The position numbers and the translations under genes were made by a program. DNA of 64,000 nt from a bacterium. GTDB lineage: Bacteria; UBP6; UBA1177; JAKLFG01. Below are positions 35,904 through 44,217 of this stretch, piece after piece (the first letter of the stretch is position 1; every line of letters begins with the position of its first letter). The DNA is taken from positions 99,465 to 163,464 of the forward strand of contig JAKLIW010000007.1 in the NCBI GenBank assembly GCA_022709425.1, in the 5' to 3' direction. The notes beneath the pieces were generated by a model. That model was not told the DNA's origin. It saw only the letters and a program-made list of their open reading frames with translations, and made no database searches.

Positions 35904-36842
35904 GTGAAGATAGTGATAGCACTCGGCGGTAACGCCCTCATCAAGCCGGGAGAAAAAGGAACCACCGAAGAGCAACTTCGCAATGTCGAGAATTCGGTCG
36001 ACGGCATCGTCAAGCTCATCACCGAAGGACATCAGGTGGTCGTGACGCACGGCAATGGGCCACAGGCCGGTTCACGACTCATCCGCAACGAGATGGCGGC
36101 GACCGAGGTCCATCCCGATCCGCTGGTGGTATGCGTGGCCGACACGCAGGGCAGTATGGGCTACATGATAGAACAGGGGCTCGTCAACCGTCTCATCAAG
36201 CTCGGGTCGCGGCCGCGCATCGCGACGCTGGTCACCCAGATAGAGGTCAACCCGAACGACCCCGCCTTCACGAAACCCACCAAGCCGGTCGGGCCTTTCT
36301 ATACGCAGGAAAAGGCTATAACGAAGATGCGCGGCGGATGGAAGATGGTCGAAGATGCCGGGCGGGGCTACCGGCGCGTCGTACCCTCGCCTATGCCGCT
36401 GCGGCTCGTGAATCCCGAAGCACTCGCGACGCTTCTTGACAACGGCTTCACCGTCATCACCGGCGGCGGCGGCGGCATACCGGTTTACCGCGACAAGACG
36501 GGACACCTTACCGGTATCGACGCGGTGATCGATAAGGATCTCGCCTCGGTCATGATCGCCAAGACCTTGCAGGCCGACATCGTGGTCATCCTCACCGGCG
36601 TCGAGAAAGTCGCCATCAACTTCAAGTCGGGCAACCCCACGTGGCTCGACCGGATGTCGGTGCGCGAGGCGAAGAGTTATCTCGCGCAAGGCGAATTCCC
36701 GGCGGGCAGCATGGGCCCCAAGATACAGGCGGCAATAGATTTTGTCGAAGCATTCCGCGACCGCAAGGTCATCATCACCAGTGAAACGAAACTTTCCGAA
36801 GCGCTCGCCGGTTCGACCGGCACCATCATCGACAACGGTTGA
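35904..36842 (+). CDS. arcC: Carbamate kinase
   Basis: 312 residues. Amino-acid-kinase fold with ALGGNALIKPGEKG, VTHGNGPQAGSRL, and ITGGGGGIPVYRD, all characteristic of ArcC. Converts carbamoyl phosphate plus ADP to carbamate and ATP, yielding energy from arginine, citrulline or ureide breakdown. Starts at GTG behind AAGGAGG. No arginine deiminase or transcarbamylase gene is in the window. Its stop lies 4 bp before dtd. Confidence 0.95.
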   Translation: MKIVIALGGNALIKPGEKGTTEEQLRNVENSVDGIVKLITEGHQVVVTHGNGPQAGSRLIRNEMAATEVHPDPLVVCVADTQGSMGYMIEQGLVNRLIKLGSRPRIATLVTQIEVNPNDPAFTKPTKPVGPFYTQEKAITKMRGGWKMVEDAGRGYRRVVPSPMPLRLVNPEALATLLDNGFTVITGGGGGIPVYRDKTGHLTGIDAVIDKDLASVMIAKTLQADIVVILTGVEKVAINFKSGNPTWLDRMSVREAKSYLAQGEFPAGSMGPKIQAAIDFVEAFRDRKVIITSETKLSEALAGSTGTIIDNG

Positions 36843-36846
36843 GACC

Positions 36847-37296
36847 ATGATCACCGTCCTTCAGCGCGTTTCCCGCGCGGCGGTCACCGTCGATGGAAAG
36901 ATCGTTTCGCAGATCGGTGCGGGATTGCTTCTTCTCGCGGGACTCGAAAAAGGCGATACCGATAACGATCTGAACTACACCGCCCGCAAGACGGTCGAGT
37001 TGCGCATCTTCCCCGACGATGAAGGAAAAATGAACCGCTCGGTCGTCGAGCACGGCGGCGCGATACTCGCGGTAAGCCAGTTCACGCTTGCGGGAAATAT
37101 CCAGAAGGGTCGGCGCCCCTCGTTCGACACCGCCCTGCCGCCCGATGAGGCACGGATACTCTTCGACCGATTTGTGACCGAACTGACCGCGCTGGGCGTA
37201 TCGGTCTCCACCGGTTCCTTCGGTGCCCACATGGAGGTCTCTCTCCTCAACGACGGACCGGTCACCTTCATCGTCGACAGCCACAAACGGGTCTGA
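36847..37296 (+). CDS. dtd: D-aminoacyl-tRNA deacylase
   Basis: 149 residues, full length. Carries the diagnostic SQFTL motif (near 78) and NDGPVTF (near 137), which form the chiral proofreading site. Removes D-amino acids, and glycine from tRNA-Ala, from mischarged tRNAs. MITVLQRVSRAAVTVDG is the standard N-terminus; the longer upstream frame lies inside arcC. Operonic with arcC. Confidence 0.95.
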   Translation: MITVLQRVSRAAVTVDGKIVSQIGAGLLLLAGLEKGDTDNDLNYTARKTVELRIFPDDEGKMNRSVVEHGGAILAVSQFTLAGNIQKGRRPSFDTALPPDEARILFDRFVTELTALGVSVSTGSFGAHMEVSLLNDGPVTFIVDSHKRV

Positions 37297-37363
37297 TTTT
37301 TCTTTCCCATATATTATAATAAGGAATAGCGGTCCTTCCCGGTCGGAGAGAACCAAATACCGC

Positions 37364-37391
37364 TTGACACGAAACTTTTCATCGCTACGCT
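37364..37391 (+). promoter_or_regulatory. Promoter of FG-GAP lipoprotein (37436)
   Basis: TTGACA (37364-37369), 16-bp spacer, TACGCT (37386-37391). It may drive the following run of secreted-protein genes to 42919. Confidence 0.6.
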
Positions 37392-37435
37392 CGGTCTAGG
37401 TACTGTGTTTTTTTTCTTTTCCGGGAGGAACGGAC

Positions 37436-39049
37436 ATGATCAAAGCTATCCGAATGTTGAGTGTGTTTACGCTCTTACTTATGGCGTTTGTCGCCTGCGA
37501 CGATTCCGGCAACAAGACCGACAACGACACCACCGGTCAAACCGATGACACGGTGAACGACACCGCTACCGACGATCAGACCGACACCACACCGACCGAC
37601 GATGCGATCCCGGCCACTTGCGGCAACGGGACCACCGACACCGGAGAGATGTGCGACGGCGACGCAAAAGACTGTTCGCAGATCGCCGGCTACATCAGCG
37701 GTTGGGCCGAATGCAAATCCGATTGCTCGGGCTACGACACCTCGACCTGCACCGTCGATCCCGACGCCGACATCCCAACGACCGACGACCCCGCGACCGA
37801 CGACCCCGCGACCGACGATGTCGTTTCCGACGCCGACCAGCCCGTGGGCCCGGTCACCTTCCTCAGCACGGTGGTGGACGCCGCCCCCGATAAGCCCGCC
37901 TTTGTCGGCGCGGTCGACATAGACAACGACGGCTACAAAGAACTGATCATCAGCAAATTCGCCAACTCCAGCCCCGTCGGTTCCGGATACCTTGACCTCT
38001 ATAAAATGGCGACACCCGGCAACTATATGACTTGGAACAAGACGCGGCTGATATCCGACATCAAATTCCCGGCCGTGACCTCCTATAAAGATCTCGACGA
38101 CGACGGCGATCTCGACATCATCGTTCCGGGCGGCTTCCTTGCCTGCACTCCGTTCAGCTGCGGTATGCTCGCGTGGCTCGAACAGGATCCGATGGCCCAA
38201 GGCGGCTGGGTGCGGCACAACCTCGTCAGCGGACAGCAGCGCTTCTATCATCATGCCGAACACGCCGACATTGACGGCGACGGCATCAAGGACCTCGTTG
38301 CCTGCGGCGAAGAAAAGGGTATGACCGGTGACGGTTCGACCGAGACCCATTACTTTAAGGGCGACAATACCGCCGACCGTTTCGCCAAGAGCCCGACCAA
38401 GATATTCTCCACCGGCCTCGGATCGGTGCCGACGTTGTATGACATCGACAACGACGGCGACCTTGATCTCTTCTCGGGCGAATACTTCGGTAGCGCCGGT
38501 TCGTTCGCGTGGCTCCGCAATAAGGGCGGCAACGGCGGACAGGAGGACAATTGGGAGAAATTCTATATCGATAATCAGCACGGGAAGGCGATCCAATTCT
38601 CCTTCATCGAGGATCTCTGCGGCGACGGCGTGACCCGTGCGGTCGGCGCCAATCACACCAACACGATGGATACTCCGAGCAGTTCGCCCGAGGCGATCTA
38701 TATGTATGAGATCCCGGCCGATCCGACCCAGCCGTGGCCGTCGACCAAGATATCGGACAATATGCAGTCACGCAAATCGCCTGCGGGTGGCCCGCAGGGA
38801 GCCCCCGGCGTATTCGCCCACGGCGATATCGACGGTGACGGCGACATCGACATCATCGTGAGTGGCGACGGCAATCCGAATTTCTTCTGGCTTGAACAGA
38901 CCGTTGCCTGCACCTTCGTCCAGAAGGTCTTCGCCGAGAACATGCCGCAAGGCGGCGTGGCGATCGCCGATTTCAACAACGACGGCAGACCCGAGGTGGT
39001 CACCAGCAGCTACGAGTCCAATCAGATACTCTTGTGGTATGTGCAATAA
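37436..39049 (+). CDS. Asp-stalked lipoprotein with Cys-rich repeat and FG-GAP/VCBS repeats
   Basis: 537 residues. Lipobox FVAC (Cys21), Asp/Thr stalk, one Myxo-type Cys-rich repeat (CGNGTTDTGEMCDGD), a second acidic spacer, then about six FG-GAP/VCBS-like blades marked by Asp-rich calcium loops: DIDNDGYKELI, DLDDDGDLDII, DIDGDGIKDLV, DIDNDGDLDLF, DIDGDGDIDII, DFNNDGRPEVV. Such propellers resemble integrin-alpha blades and bind calcium and ligands. SD GGGAGG. Likely a surface-binding protein. Confidence 0.83.
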   Translation: MIKAIRMLSVFTLLLMAFVACDDSGNKTDNDTTGQTDDTVNDTATDDQTDTTPTDDAIPATCGNGTTDTGEMCDGDAKDCSQIAGYISGWAECKSDCSGYDTSTCTVDPDADIPTTDDPATDDPATDDVVSDADQPVGPVTFLSTVVDAAPDKPAFVGAVDIDNDGYKELIISKFANSSPVGSGYLDLYKMATPGNYMTWNKTRLISDIKFPAVTSYKDLDDDGDLDIIVPGGFLACTPFSCGMLAWLEQDPMAQGGWVRHNLVSGQQRFYHHAEHADIDGDGIKDLVACGEEKGMTGDGSTETHYFKGDNTADRFAKSPTKIFSTGLGSVPTLYDIDNDGDLDLFSGEYFGSAGSFAWLRNKGGNGGQEDNWEKFYIDNQHGKAIQFSFIEDLCGDGVTRAVGANHTNTMDTPSSSPEAIYMYEIPADPTQPWPSTKISDNMQSRKSPAGGPQGAPGVFAHGDIDGDGDIDIIVSGDGNPNFFWLEQTVACTFVQKVFAENMPQGGVAIADFNNDGRPEVVTSSYESNQILLWYVQ

Positions 39050-39112
39050 TGTGATATGAATTCGTAAGGGCGGAGAGGGATCGGTACTGTAAACGATTTT
39101 CCGGAGGTCACG

Positions 39113-40369
39113 ATGCGTTGCCTACCGACGATCTCATGGATCCTGTTTTTGATCCCTCTCTTTCTTCTTTCCTGCGAGGACGGCAAAACCAAACGGGTGG
39201 ACGCCGACGAGTCCGCATCCGACGAAGTCGTTGTGGTCGACGATGCGATGACCCCGGATGAAGCGGTCGATACACCGCAAGGCAATACTGACGATCCGGC
39301 CCTGCCGGATAATGATTCAACGGGACCCTCGTGCGGTAACGGCATTGTGGAAACGGGGGAAGCCTGTGATTCAAATGCGATGAACTGTGCGGATCTCGAT
39401 CCGTCCTATACCGGCGGCGTGGCAGAATGCATGGCTGATTGCACGTGGGACGCATCGCTCTGTGTTGAAGAGACTAACGACGAGGATGTGATCACCGCCT
39501 GCGACGCCGCCATCTTCTCTCCGGGCAACATCCCCGTATCAACGATCAACATTAAAGAAGGTGATGGCGGCGCGCCCAAAGCGATGATCATCTACGCGCC
39601 CAACGATCAAGAGACCCACCCGGTCGTATTCCTCTTTCACGGATTCCTCTGTTCCTCCACTTGGTTCGAGAACATTCTCTTCCACTTGGCGACCCATGGC
39701 TTCATCGCGGTAGCACCGCAGATGTACAAAGCCGATGGCCTGCCGATCGGAAAACCCAAAGCGGCCGAAGAGGCGACCGACGGTATCGCGGTGGTGCAGT
39801 GGGCCGAAACGGCGCTTGACGCCGCGGTTCCGGGCACGCCCGATTTCACCAAGGTCGGGTTCGCCGGTCATTCGCGCGGCGGCAAGGTCATCTGGCTCAT
39901 GATCCAGCAGATACCGCAATATTTCTCCGCCATCGCCGGCATCGACCCGGTCGACGGGACCGGCGGCCCGTTCGGCGGCGAGGCCGAAGCGCTTCCGGGA
40001 CCGATAACTTACACGGCGCCATCACTGGTGCTCGGCACCGGACGCGGCCCCACGGGAACTTCGGCGTGCGCGCCGGCCGACGACGGCTACGCCCATTTCT
40101 ACGCGAACATTCCCACCCCGGCATGGCAGATCGTCGCGACCGATTTCGGCCACATGGAGATGATAGACACCGACGATGTGTCGGCCTGCGGGACCACCTG
40201 CAGTCTCTGTGCCAAATCGGACGGCCTGCACCGCGAGGAGTTCCAGCAAACGGTCCGCGGCTCACTTGCCGCATTCTTTAAGAACGCGCTTCTCGGCGAC
40301 AACGCCTTCATGCCTTGCCTGACCGATGCGGCGGCAATGCCGGTAGCGGTCACCATGCAGAACAAATAA
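39113..40369 (+). CDS. Asp-stalked lipoprotein hydrolase, chlorophyllase-like
   Basis: 418 residues. Lipobox LLSC (Cys20), acidic stalk, one Cys-rich repeat (CGNGIVETGEACDSN), then an alpha/beta-hydrolase: LFHGFLCSSTW, nucleophile GHSRGGKV near residue 260, and a C-terminal GHMEMIDTDD. GHSRGG and the C-terminal layout are what I know from the chlorophyllase family, though PAF-acetylhydrolase-like relatives share them. Substrate is probably an ester in the environment, not necessarily chlorophyll. SD GGAGG. Confidence 0.75.
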   Translation: MRCLPTISWILFLIPLFLLSCEDGKTKRVDADESASDEVVVVDDAMTPDEAVDTPQGNTDDPALPDNDSTGPSCGNGIVETGEACDSNAMNCADLDPSYTGGVAECMADCTWDASLCVEETNDEDVITACDAAIFSPGNIPVSTINIKEGDGGAPKAMIIYAPNDQETHPVVFLFHGFLCSSTWFENILFHLATHGFIAVAPQMYKADGLPIGKPKAAEEATDGIAVVQWAETALDAAVPGTPDFTKVGFAGHSRGGKVIWLMIQQIPQYFSAIAGIDPVDGTGGPFGGEAEALPGPITYTAPSLVLGTGRGPTGTSACAPADDGYAHFYANIPTPAWQIVATDFGHMEMIDTDDVSACGTTCSLCAKSDGLHREEFQQTVRGSLAAFFKNALLGDNAFMPCLTDAAAMPVAVTMQNK

Positions 40370-40410
40370 TGATCACAAGAATCCTTACAAGGATCAATGG
40401 AGTGTATGTC

Positions 40411-41040
40411 ATGTTTTTCCGGAGCATCTCTCTTCTTGCGTTCGCGACGCTATTTTGCTTTGCTTGCGCGGAAAAAAACGATTCAACGACCGACGCTGAC
40501 CAAGTGACCGACACCGATGAAACGTCGGATCAAGCAACCGATGTGACCAACGACGAACTTCTGTCTGATAACGATATCGTTTCCGAACCGCTGGCCATAA
40601 CCCCCGGCGAAGGGATCGGCGCGGTAAAGGTCGGCATGACCTATGCAGAGGTCAAAGCGGCCATCGGCACCACCGAGGATGTGATGATATACAACCGCTT
40701 GGCCATCGTCACTTATCCCGAACTCGCGCTGGAAATGCTATTCACCTCGCCGGAAGATTTCACGCTGGTCGATTCGGGCCGCCTTATCGCCGTCGGCGCC
40801 AAAACGGACGGACAATTCGACTTCGCTGTCACGCACGGTATGACCAAAGAAGCGGCGCTCGCCGCCATTGACGAGTCGGGCGAAGATGTCGGCAAACGGA
40901 TCTATTTCCCTTCTGGATTCTCGTTGGAATTCGATGACGCCGAACTCGTATCGCTTATCGGCGTATTCAAGCCGTATGTCCCCAAGTTGGAGCCGCCCGA
41001 AATGGAACCGTGCGCTTCGACCAAGCCGGCGTTGAGATAA
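40411..41040 (+). CDS. Small Asp-stalked lipoprotein, unknown domain
   Basis: 209 residues from ATG 40411 (SD GGAG; the upstream frame lies in the previous gene). Lipobox CFAC (Cys18), stalk with NDELLSDND, then a domain of about 145 residues beginning ITPGEGIGAVKVGMTYAEVKAAIG. That start resembles the SmpA/OmlA-type opening of small envelope proteins, and a second GMTKEAALAAI repeats the pattern. Function unknown. Followed after 10 bp by the amidohydrolase. Confidence 0.6.
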   Translation: MFFRSISLLAFATLFCFACAEKNDSTTDADQVTDTDETSDQATDVTNDELLSDNDIVSEPLAITPGEGIGAVKVGMTYAEVKAAIGTTEDVMIYNRLAIVTYPELALEMLFTSPEDFTLVDSGRLIAVGAKTDGQFDFAVTHGMTKEAALAAIDESGEDVGKRIYFPSGFSLEFDDAELVSLIGVFKPYVPKLEPPEMEPCASTKPALR

Positions 41041-41050
41041 GGAGGTGATC

Positions 41051-42190
41051 ATGCGTACTCTATATACTGCCATCTTTGCTACCCTGTTGCTCTCTTTCTT
41101 CCCGCTCAACGCCGCCGTCACCATCGACGGGGAAGAGTATGAGGTCATTGACCCACACCTTCATGTTGGCGAATTCGGCGCCATGCCGCTGGGAGGAAAA
41201 CAGTTCCTGAGTAATTTTATCTTCCTCGGGGCCGCTTATTTGCCGGCGCTCATCAATGATGTTTCGCAGCCGTACGGCGAAAACATCGGCATAGCCGGCA
41301 ACATGGATATCGCCGGGATCGATACCGGCTTTCTGTTGGGGGTCTATACAAGGACCGTCGGTTATGCAACCAACAGTCAGCTGGAAACCTTGCTGACCGA
41401 TGACCGGAATGACGACGGAAACGGCAATAAACGCTTCTATGGCCTTGCCAGCATCAATTTCGAAGGCTACGACGCCCCCGGCGTTGCCGATACTCGCCTA
41501 GCGGCCCTCGCCACCTACTTCGATCAACGGCCCGACCTCTTCGTCGGCTTGAAACTGGCTCATGCCCACATGGGATTCGCCTTCAACGAAGTGCTCTATC
41601 AGAACGTGTACGAGGTCGCGGCCGAATATCAGGTCCCGGTGCTTCTCCACAGTGGATTCTCACCGTTCCCGGGATCGGAAGATACGCCCGAATACTATGA
41701 CCCGATCTACATGGAGGATGTCATCGCCCGTTACGACGGTCTGGACGAGCAGGGACAACCCGACGCCAATGAACGGCCGGTCACCTTCGTCTTCGCCCAT
41801 GTCGGACAGGGGGATAAACAGGCTATCAAGCACTCGCTCGAATTGGCGCAGAAGTATCCCAATGTCTACTTTGACCTGAGCGCCTTAAAACGCCCATTCC
41901 TCCGCGACATCAACGGTGTCGACATCCCCGAGGAGGATCAGCAGACCGATGAGGACTACGACAAAGACCTCGGTCAGATACCCTATGTCCTCACCCTCAT
42001 AAAGGATATGGGCCTCATCGACCGAGTCATGTTCGCGACCGATGGACCACAATACGCCGGGATGCTGAAAAGTTACCTCGACGCCATGATCAAAGGGATG
42101 CAACAGGTGGGTTATACGACCGAGGAGATGCACTCGGTCCTCGCGGAAAAGGCTAAAGAGGTCTTTTTCGGCGCCACGAAGAAAAACTGA
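41051..42190 (+). CDS. Secreted amidohydrolase-2 family metal-dependent hydrolase
   Basis: 379 residues. Signal peptide (FFPLNA), then a TIM-barrel hydrolase with metal-binding DPHLH near residue 31, HAHMGF, PVLLHSGFSP, FVFAHVGQGD and a C-terminal MFATDGPQYAG (catalytic Asp). Amidohydrolase-2 enzymes are usually cytoplasmic, so secretion is unusual. There is no lipobox and no acidic stalk. ATG 41051 is chosen; the GTG at 41045 lies within the strong SD AAGGAGGTGATC. Co-oriented with the small lipoproteins on both sides. Confidence 0.8.
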   Translation: MRTLYTAIFATLLLSFFPLNAAVTIDGEEYEVIDPHLHVGEFGAMPLGGKQFLSNFIFLGAAYLPALINDVSQPYGENIGIAGNMDIAGIDTGFLLGVYTRTVGYATNSQLETLLTDDRNDDGNGNKRFYGLASINFEGYDAPGVADTRLAALATYFDQRPDLFVGLKLAHAHMGFAFNEVLYQNVYEVAAEYQVPVLLHSGFSPFPGSEDTPEYYDPIYMEDVIARYDGLDEQGQPDANERPVTFVFAHVGQGDKQAIKHSLELAQKYPNVYFDLSALKRPFLRDINGVDIPEEDQQTDEDYDKDLGQIPYVLTLIKDMGLIDRVMFATDGPQYAGMLKSYLDAMIKGMQQVGYTTEEMHSVLAEKAKEVFFGATKKN

Positions 42191-42220
42191 TCACCGATAT
42201 CCAATAGGAGGAGAACGACC

Positions 42221-42919
42221 ATGAAACTTTTCTTTGCGATCCTTGTTTCGATGCTGTTTTTCATTGCCTGTGGCGACGACACCGACAAGACTCCGGTCGA
42301 CAATAACACGACCCCCGACAACACGGTGACCGATGACACCGTCACCGACAACGCCGTTCCCGATGACACAGCGACCGACAATGCACAGCCGACCGATGAC
42401 GATGTTTCCACCGCCGTCTGCGGCAACAGCATGACTGAAACAGGCGAAGCTTGTGACGGCGACGTGAAGGATTGCACACAGATCGATGCGAACTATACCG
42501 GCGGTCTGGCCGAATGTAAGGCCGACTGTTCCGGTTATGACCTCACCGCTTGCACCACCGGAACCTACGACGATGAACCATTGACCGACGACACTCCAAC
42601 TGACGAAACGGAGCTCCCCGATGAGGCTCCGTTCCCCACCGTTTGCAAATACACCGGTAAATATTCGGGCGGCGAGGAGTGCATCGATTATATCGGTCCG
42701 TGGACCGAAGAGGAGAAGAACACCGATTGCACCGCCGTATCGACCAGCGGCGCTCCGGCCGCGCTTAGCGCCGGTCCCTGCCCGACCGAAGGGGCCGCCG
42801 GCTACTGCACCGTCGACGAAGGCAACGGCAAGAGCACCAACACCTATATGTACAAAGCCAGCGCCCAGAACAAGATGGCCTGCGAGACCTTCGCGCAGGG
42901 CACGTGGACCCAGTTCTAA
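42221..42919 (+). CDS. Asp-stalked lipoprotein with one Cys-rich repeat
   Basis: 232 residues: lipobox FIAC (Cys17), Asp/Thr/Asn stalk, one repeat CGNSMTETGEACDGD...DCTQIDANYTGGLAECKADCSGYDLTAC, a second acidic spacer, and a C-terminal Cys-rich module (VCKYTGKYSGGEECIDY ... MACETFAQGTWTQF). No enzyme is recognised. SD GGAGGAG. Last of the co-oriented secreted cluster. Confidence 0.7.
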   Translation: MKLFFAILVSMLFFIACGDDTDKTPVDNNTTPDNTVTDDTVTDNAVPDDTATDNAQPTDDDVSTAVCGNSMTETGEACDGDVKDCTQIDANYTGGLAECKADCSGYDLTACTTGTYDDEPLTDDTPTDETELPDEAPFPTVCKYTGKYSGGEECIDYIGPWTEEEKNTDCTAVSTSGAPAALSAGPCPTEGAAGYCTVDEGNGKSTNTYMYKASAQNKMACETFAQGTWTQF

Positions 42920-42941
42920 GGGCCCCTTCTTCCCCTAAAAT

Positions 42942-42970
42942 TTGACTTCATAGCGGTCCGCCGCGATACT
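42942..42970 (+). promoter_or_regulatory. Promoter of GT4 gene
   Basis: TTGACT (42942-42947), 17-bp spacer, GATACT (42965-42970). Confidence 0.5.
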
Positions 42971-42993
42971 GCTCCGTTGTCGGAGGTGATCAT

Positions 42994-44214
42994 ATGCGCA
43001 TCCTGTTCATCAATAAAAGCGACGCGGGCGGCGGCGCGGCGACCGCGATGATGCGCATCGCCGACGGCCTCGCGAACCTCGGCACCGAGAACTATTTCGT
43101 CGTCGCCAAGCGCAAAAGCGGACGGCCGAACGTCTATGCCACGCGCGGTTTCTACGGCTGGCTCATCGAAGAGGCGATCGACCGCGCGACGCGCCGGTTC
43201 GGTGCCGAAGGCCTCTGCTTCCCCTTCTCCGGCCCGGCGATACGACGCATGACACGCGCGCTCAAACCCGACCTCATCGTCCTCAACAACATCCATAGTG
43301 GTTACTTCCCGCTGTCGCTTTTGCCCGAACTGGCGCGCATTGCGCCGCTCTATTGGCTCGTCCACGATCTGTGGCCCGTCACCGGCCACTGCATGGCGCC
43401 GCTCGACTGCATGAACTGGCAGGCTGCCTGCGGGAACTGCCCGCACCTCGGCACCTACCCATCGCTCGGCAGCGACCGGACGAAAAAACTCGCCGAACGG
43501 AAACGGCGCCTCTATAACGAGGCGAAACCGCTCTTCATCGTTGCCTCGCGTTGGATGGAAAATATCCTTCACCAGAGTCCGCTCACCGCCCCTCACCGCA
43601 TCGTTCGGATACCGCACGGCATACCGGCCGATATCTTCAACCCGCGCGATAAAAGCGCGGCGCGTAAACGCTTCGGCATCGAAGGCAACGCGCCGACGCT
43701 CCTGTTCGCCGCCGAACATCTCGACAATCGGCTCAAGGGGGGCGACCTCCTGCGCGACCTTCTACTGCGACTTGATGAACAACTCGCCACGCCGGTCCAT
43801 CTCATCGCGTCGGGCAAGGGAAAACTCCCCTTCCCGACCGACTACCGCCATATCAGACTTCACGCGACCGGCTATCTGCCGACGGCCGATCTGCCGTATC
43901 TGTACAGCGCGGCCGACATCCTGCTGTTCCCGTCGCAGGCCGAGAGTTTCGGTTTGACACCGCTCGAGGCCTCTTCCTGCGGCGCGGTGCCGGTGGTATT
44001 CGGTGTGGGTCCGCTCGCCGAGAACATCATCGACGGAGTGACCGGCGTGGTGGTACCGCCGTTCGACACCGCCTTCTTCGCGGCGAAGGTCGCGGCGCTC
44101 CTTAACGATACCGAAGCACGCGCCCGCCTTTCAACGGCGGGCCGCGAACATATCATAAAAGAGTTCGCCCCCGAAACGGTGGCCAAGAGTTATTTCGAAC
44201 TGTTCGGGAAGTAG
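42994..44214 (+). CDS. Family 4 glycosyltransferase
   Basis: 406 residues with a GT-B fold. The N-terminus FINKSDAGGGAATAMMRIADGL is the usual acceptor-side Gly-rich loop. The C-terminal half has RIPHGIPADIFNPRDK and the donor-binding ESFGLTPLEASSCGAVPVVF. A Cys-rich insert (MAPLDCMNWQAACGNCPHLG) is common in a subgroup acting on surface polysaccharides. SD GGAGGTGATC. Single gene, convergent with the giant lipoprotein. Confidence 0.9.
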   Translation: MRILFINKSDAGGGAATAMMRIADGLANLGTENYFVVAKRKSGRPNVYATRGFYGWLIEEAIDRATRRFGAEGLCFPFSGPAIRRMTRALKPDLIVLNNIHSGYFPLSLLPELARIAPLYWLVHDLWPVTGHCMAPLDCMNWQAACGNCPHLGTYPSLGSDRTKKLAERKRRLYNEAKPLFIVASRWMENILHQSPLTAPHRIVRIPHGIPADIFNPRDKSAARKRFGIEGNAPTLLFAAEHLDNRLKGGDLLRDLLLRLDEQLATPVHLIASGKGKLPFPTDYRHIRLHATGYLPTADLPYLYSAADILLFPSQAESFGLTPLEASSCGAVPVVFGVGPLAENIIDGVTGVVVPPFDTAFFAAKVAALLNDTEARARLSTAGREHIIKEFAPETVAKSYFELFGK

Positions 44215-44217
44215 AAA

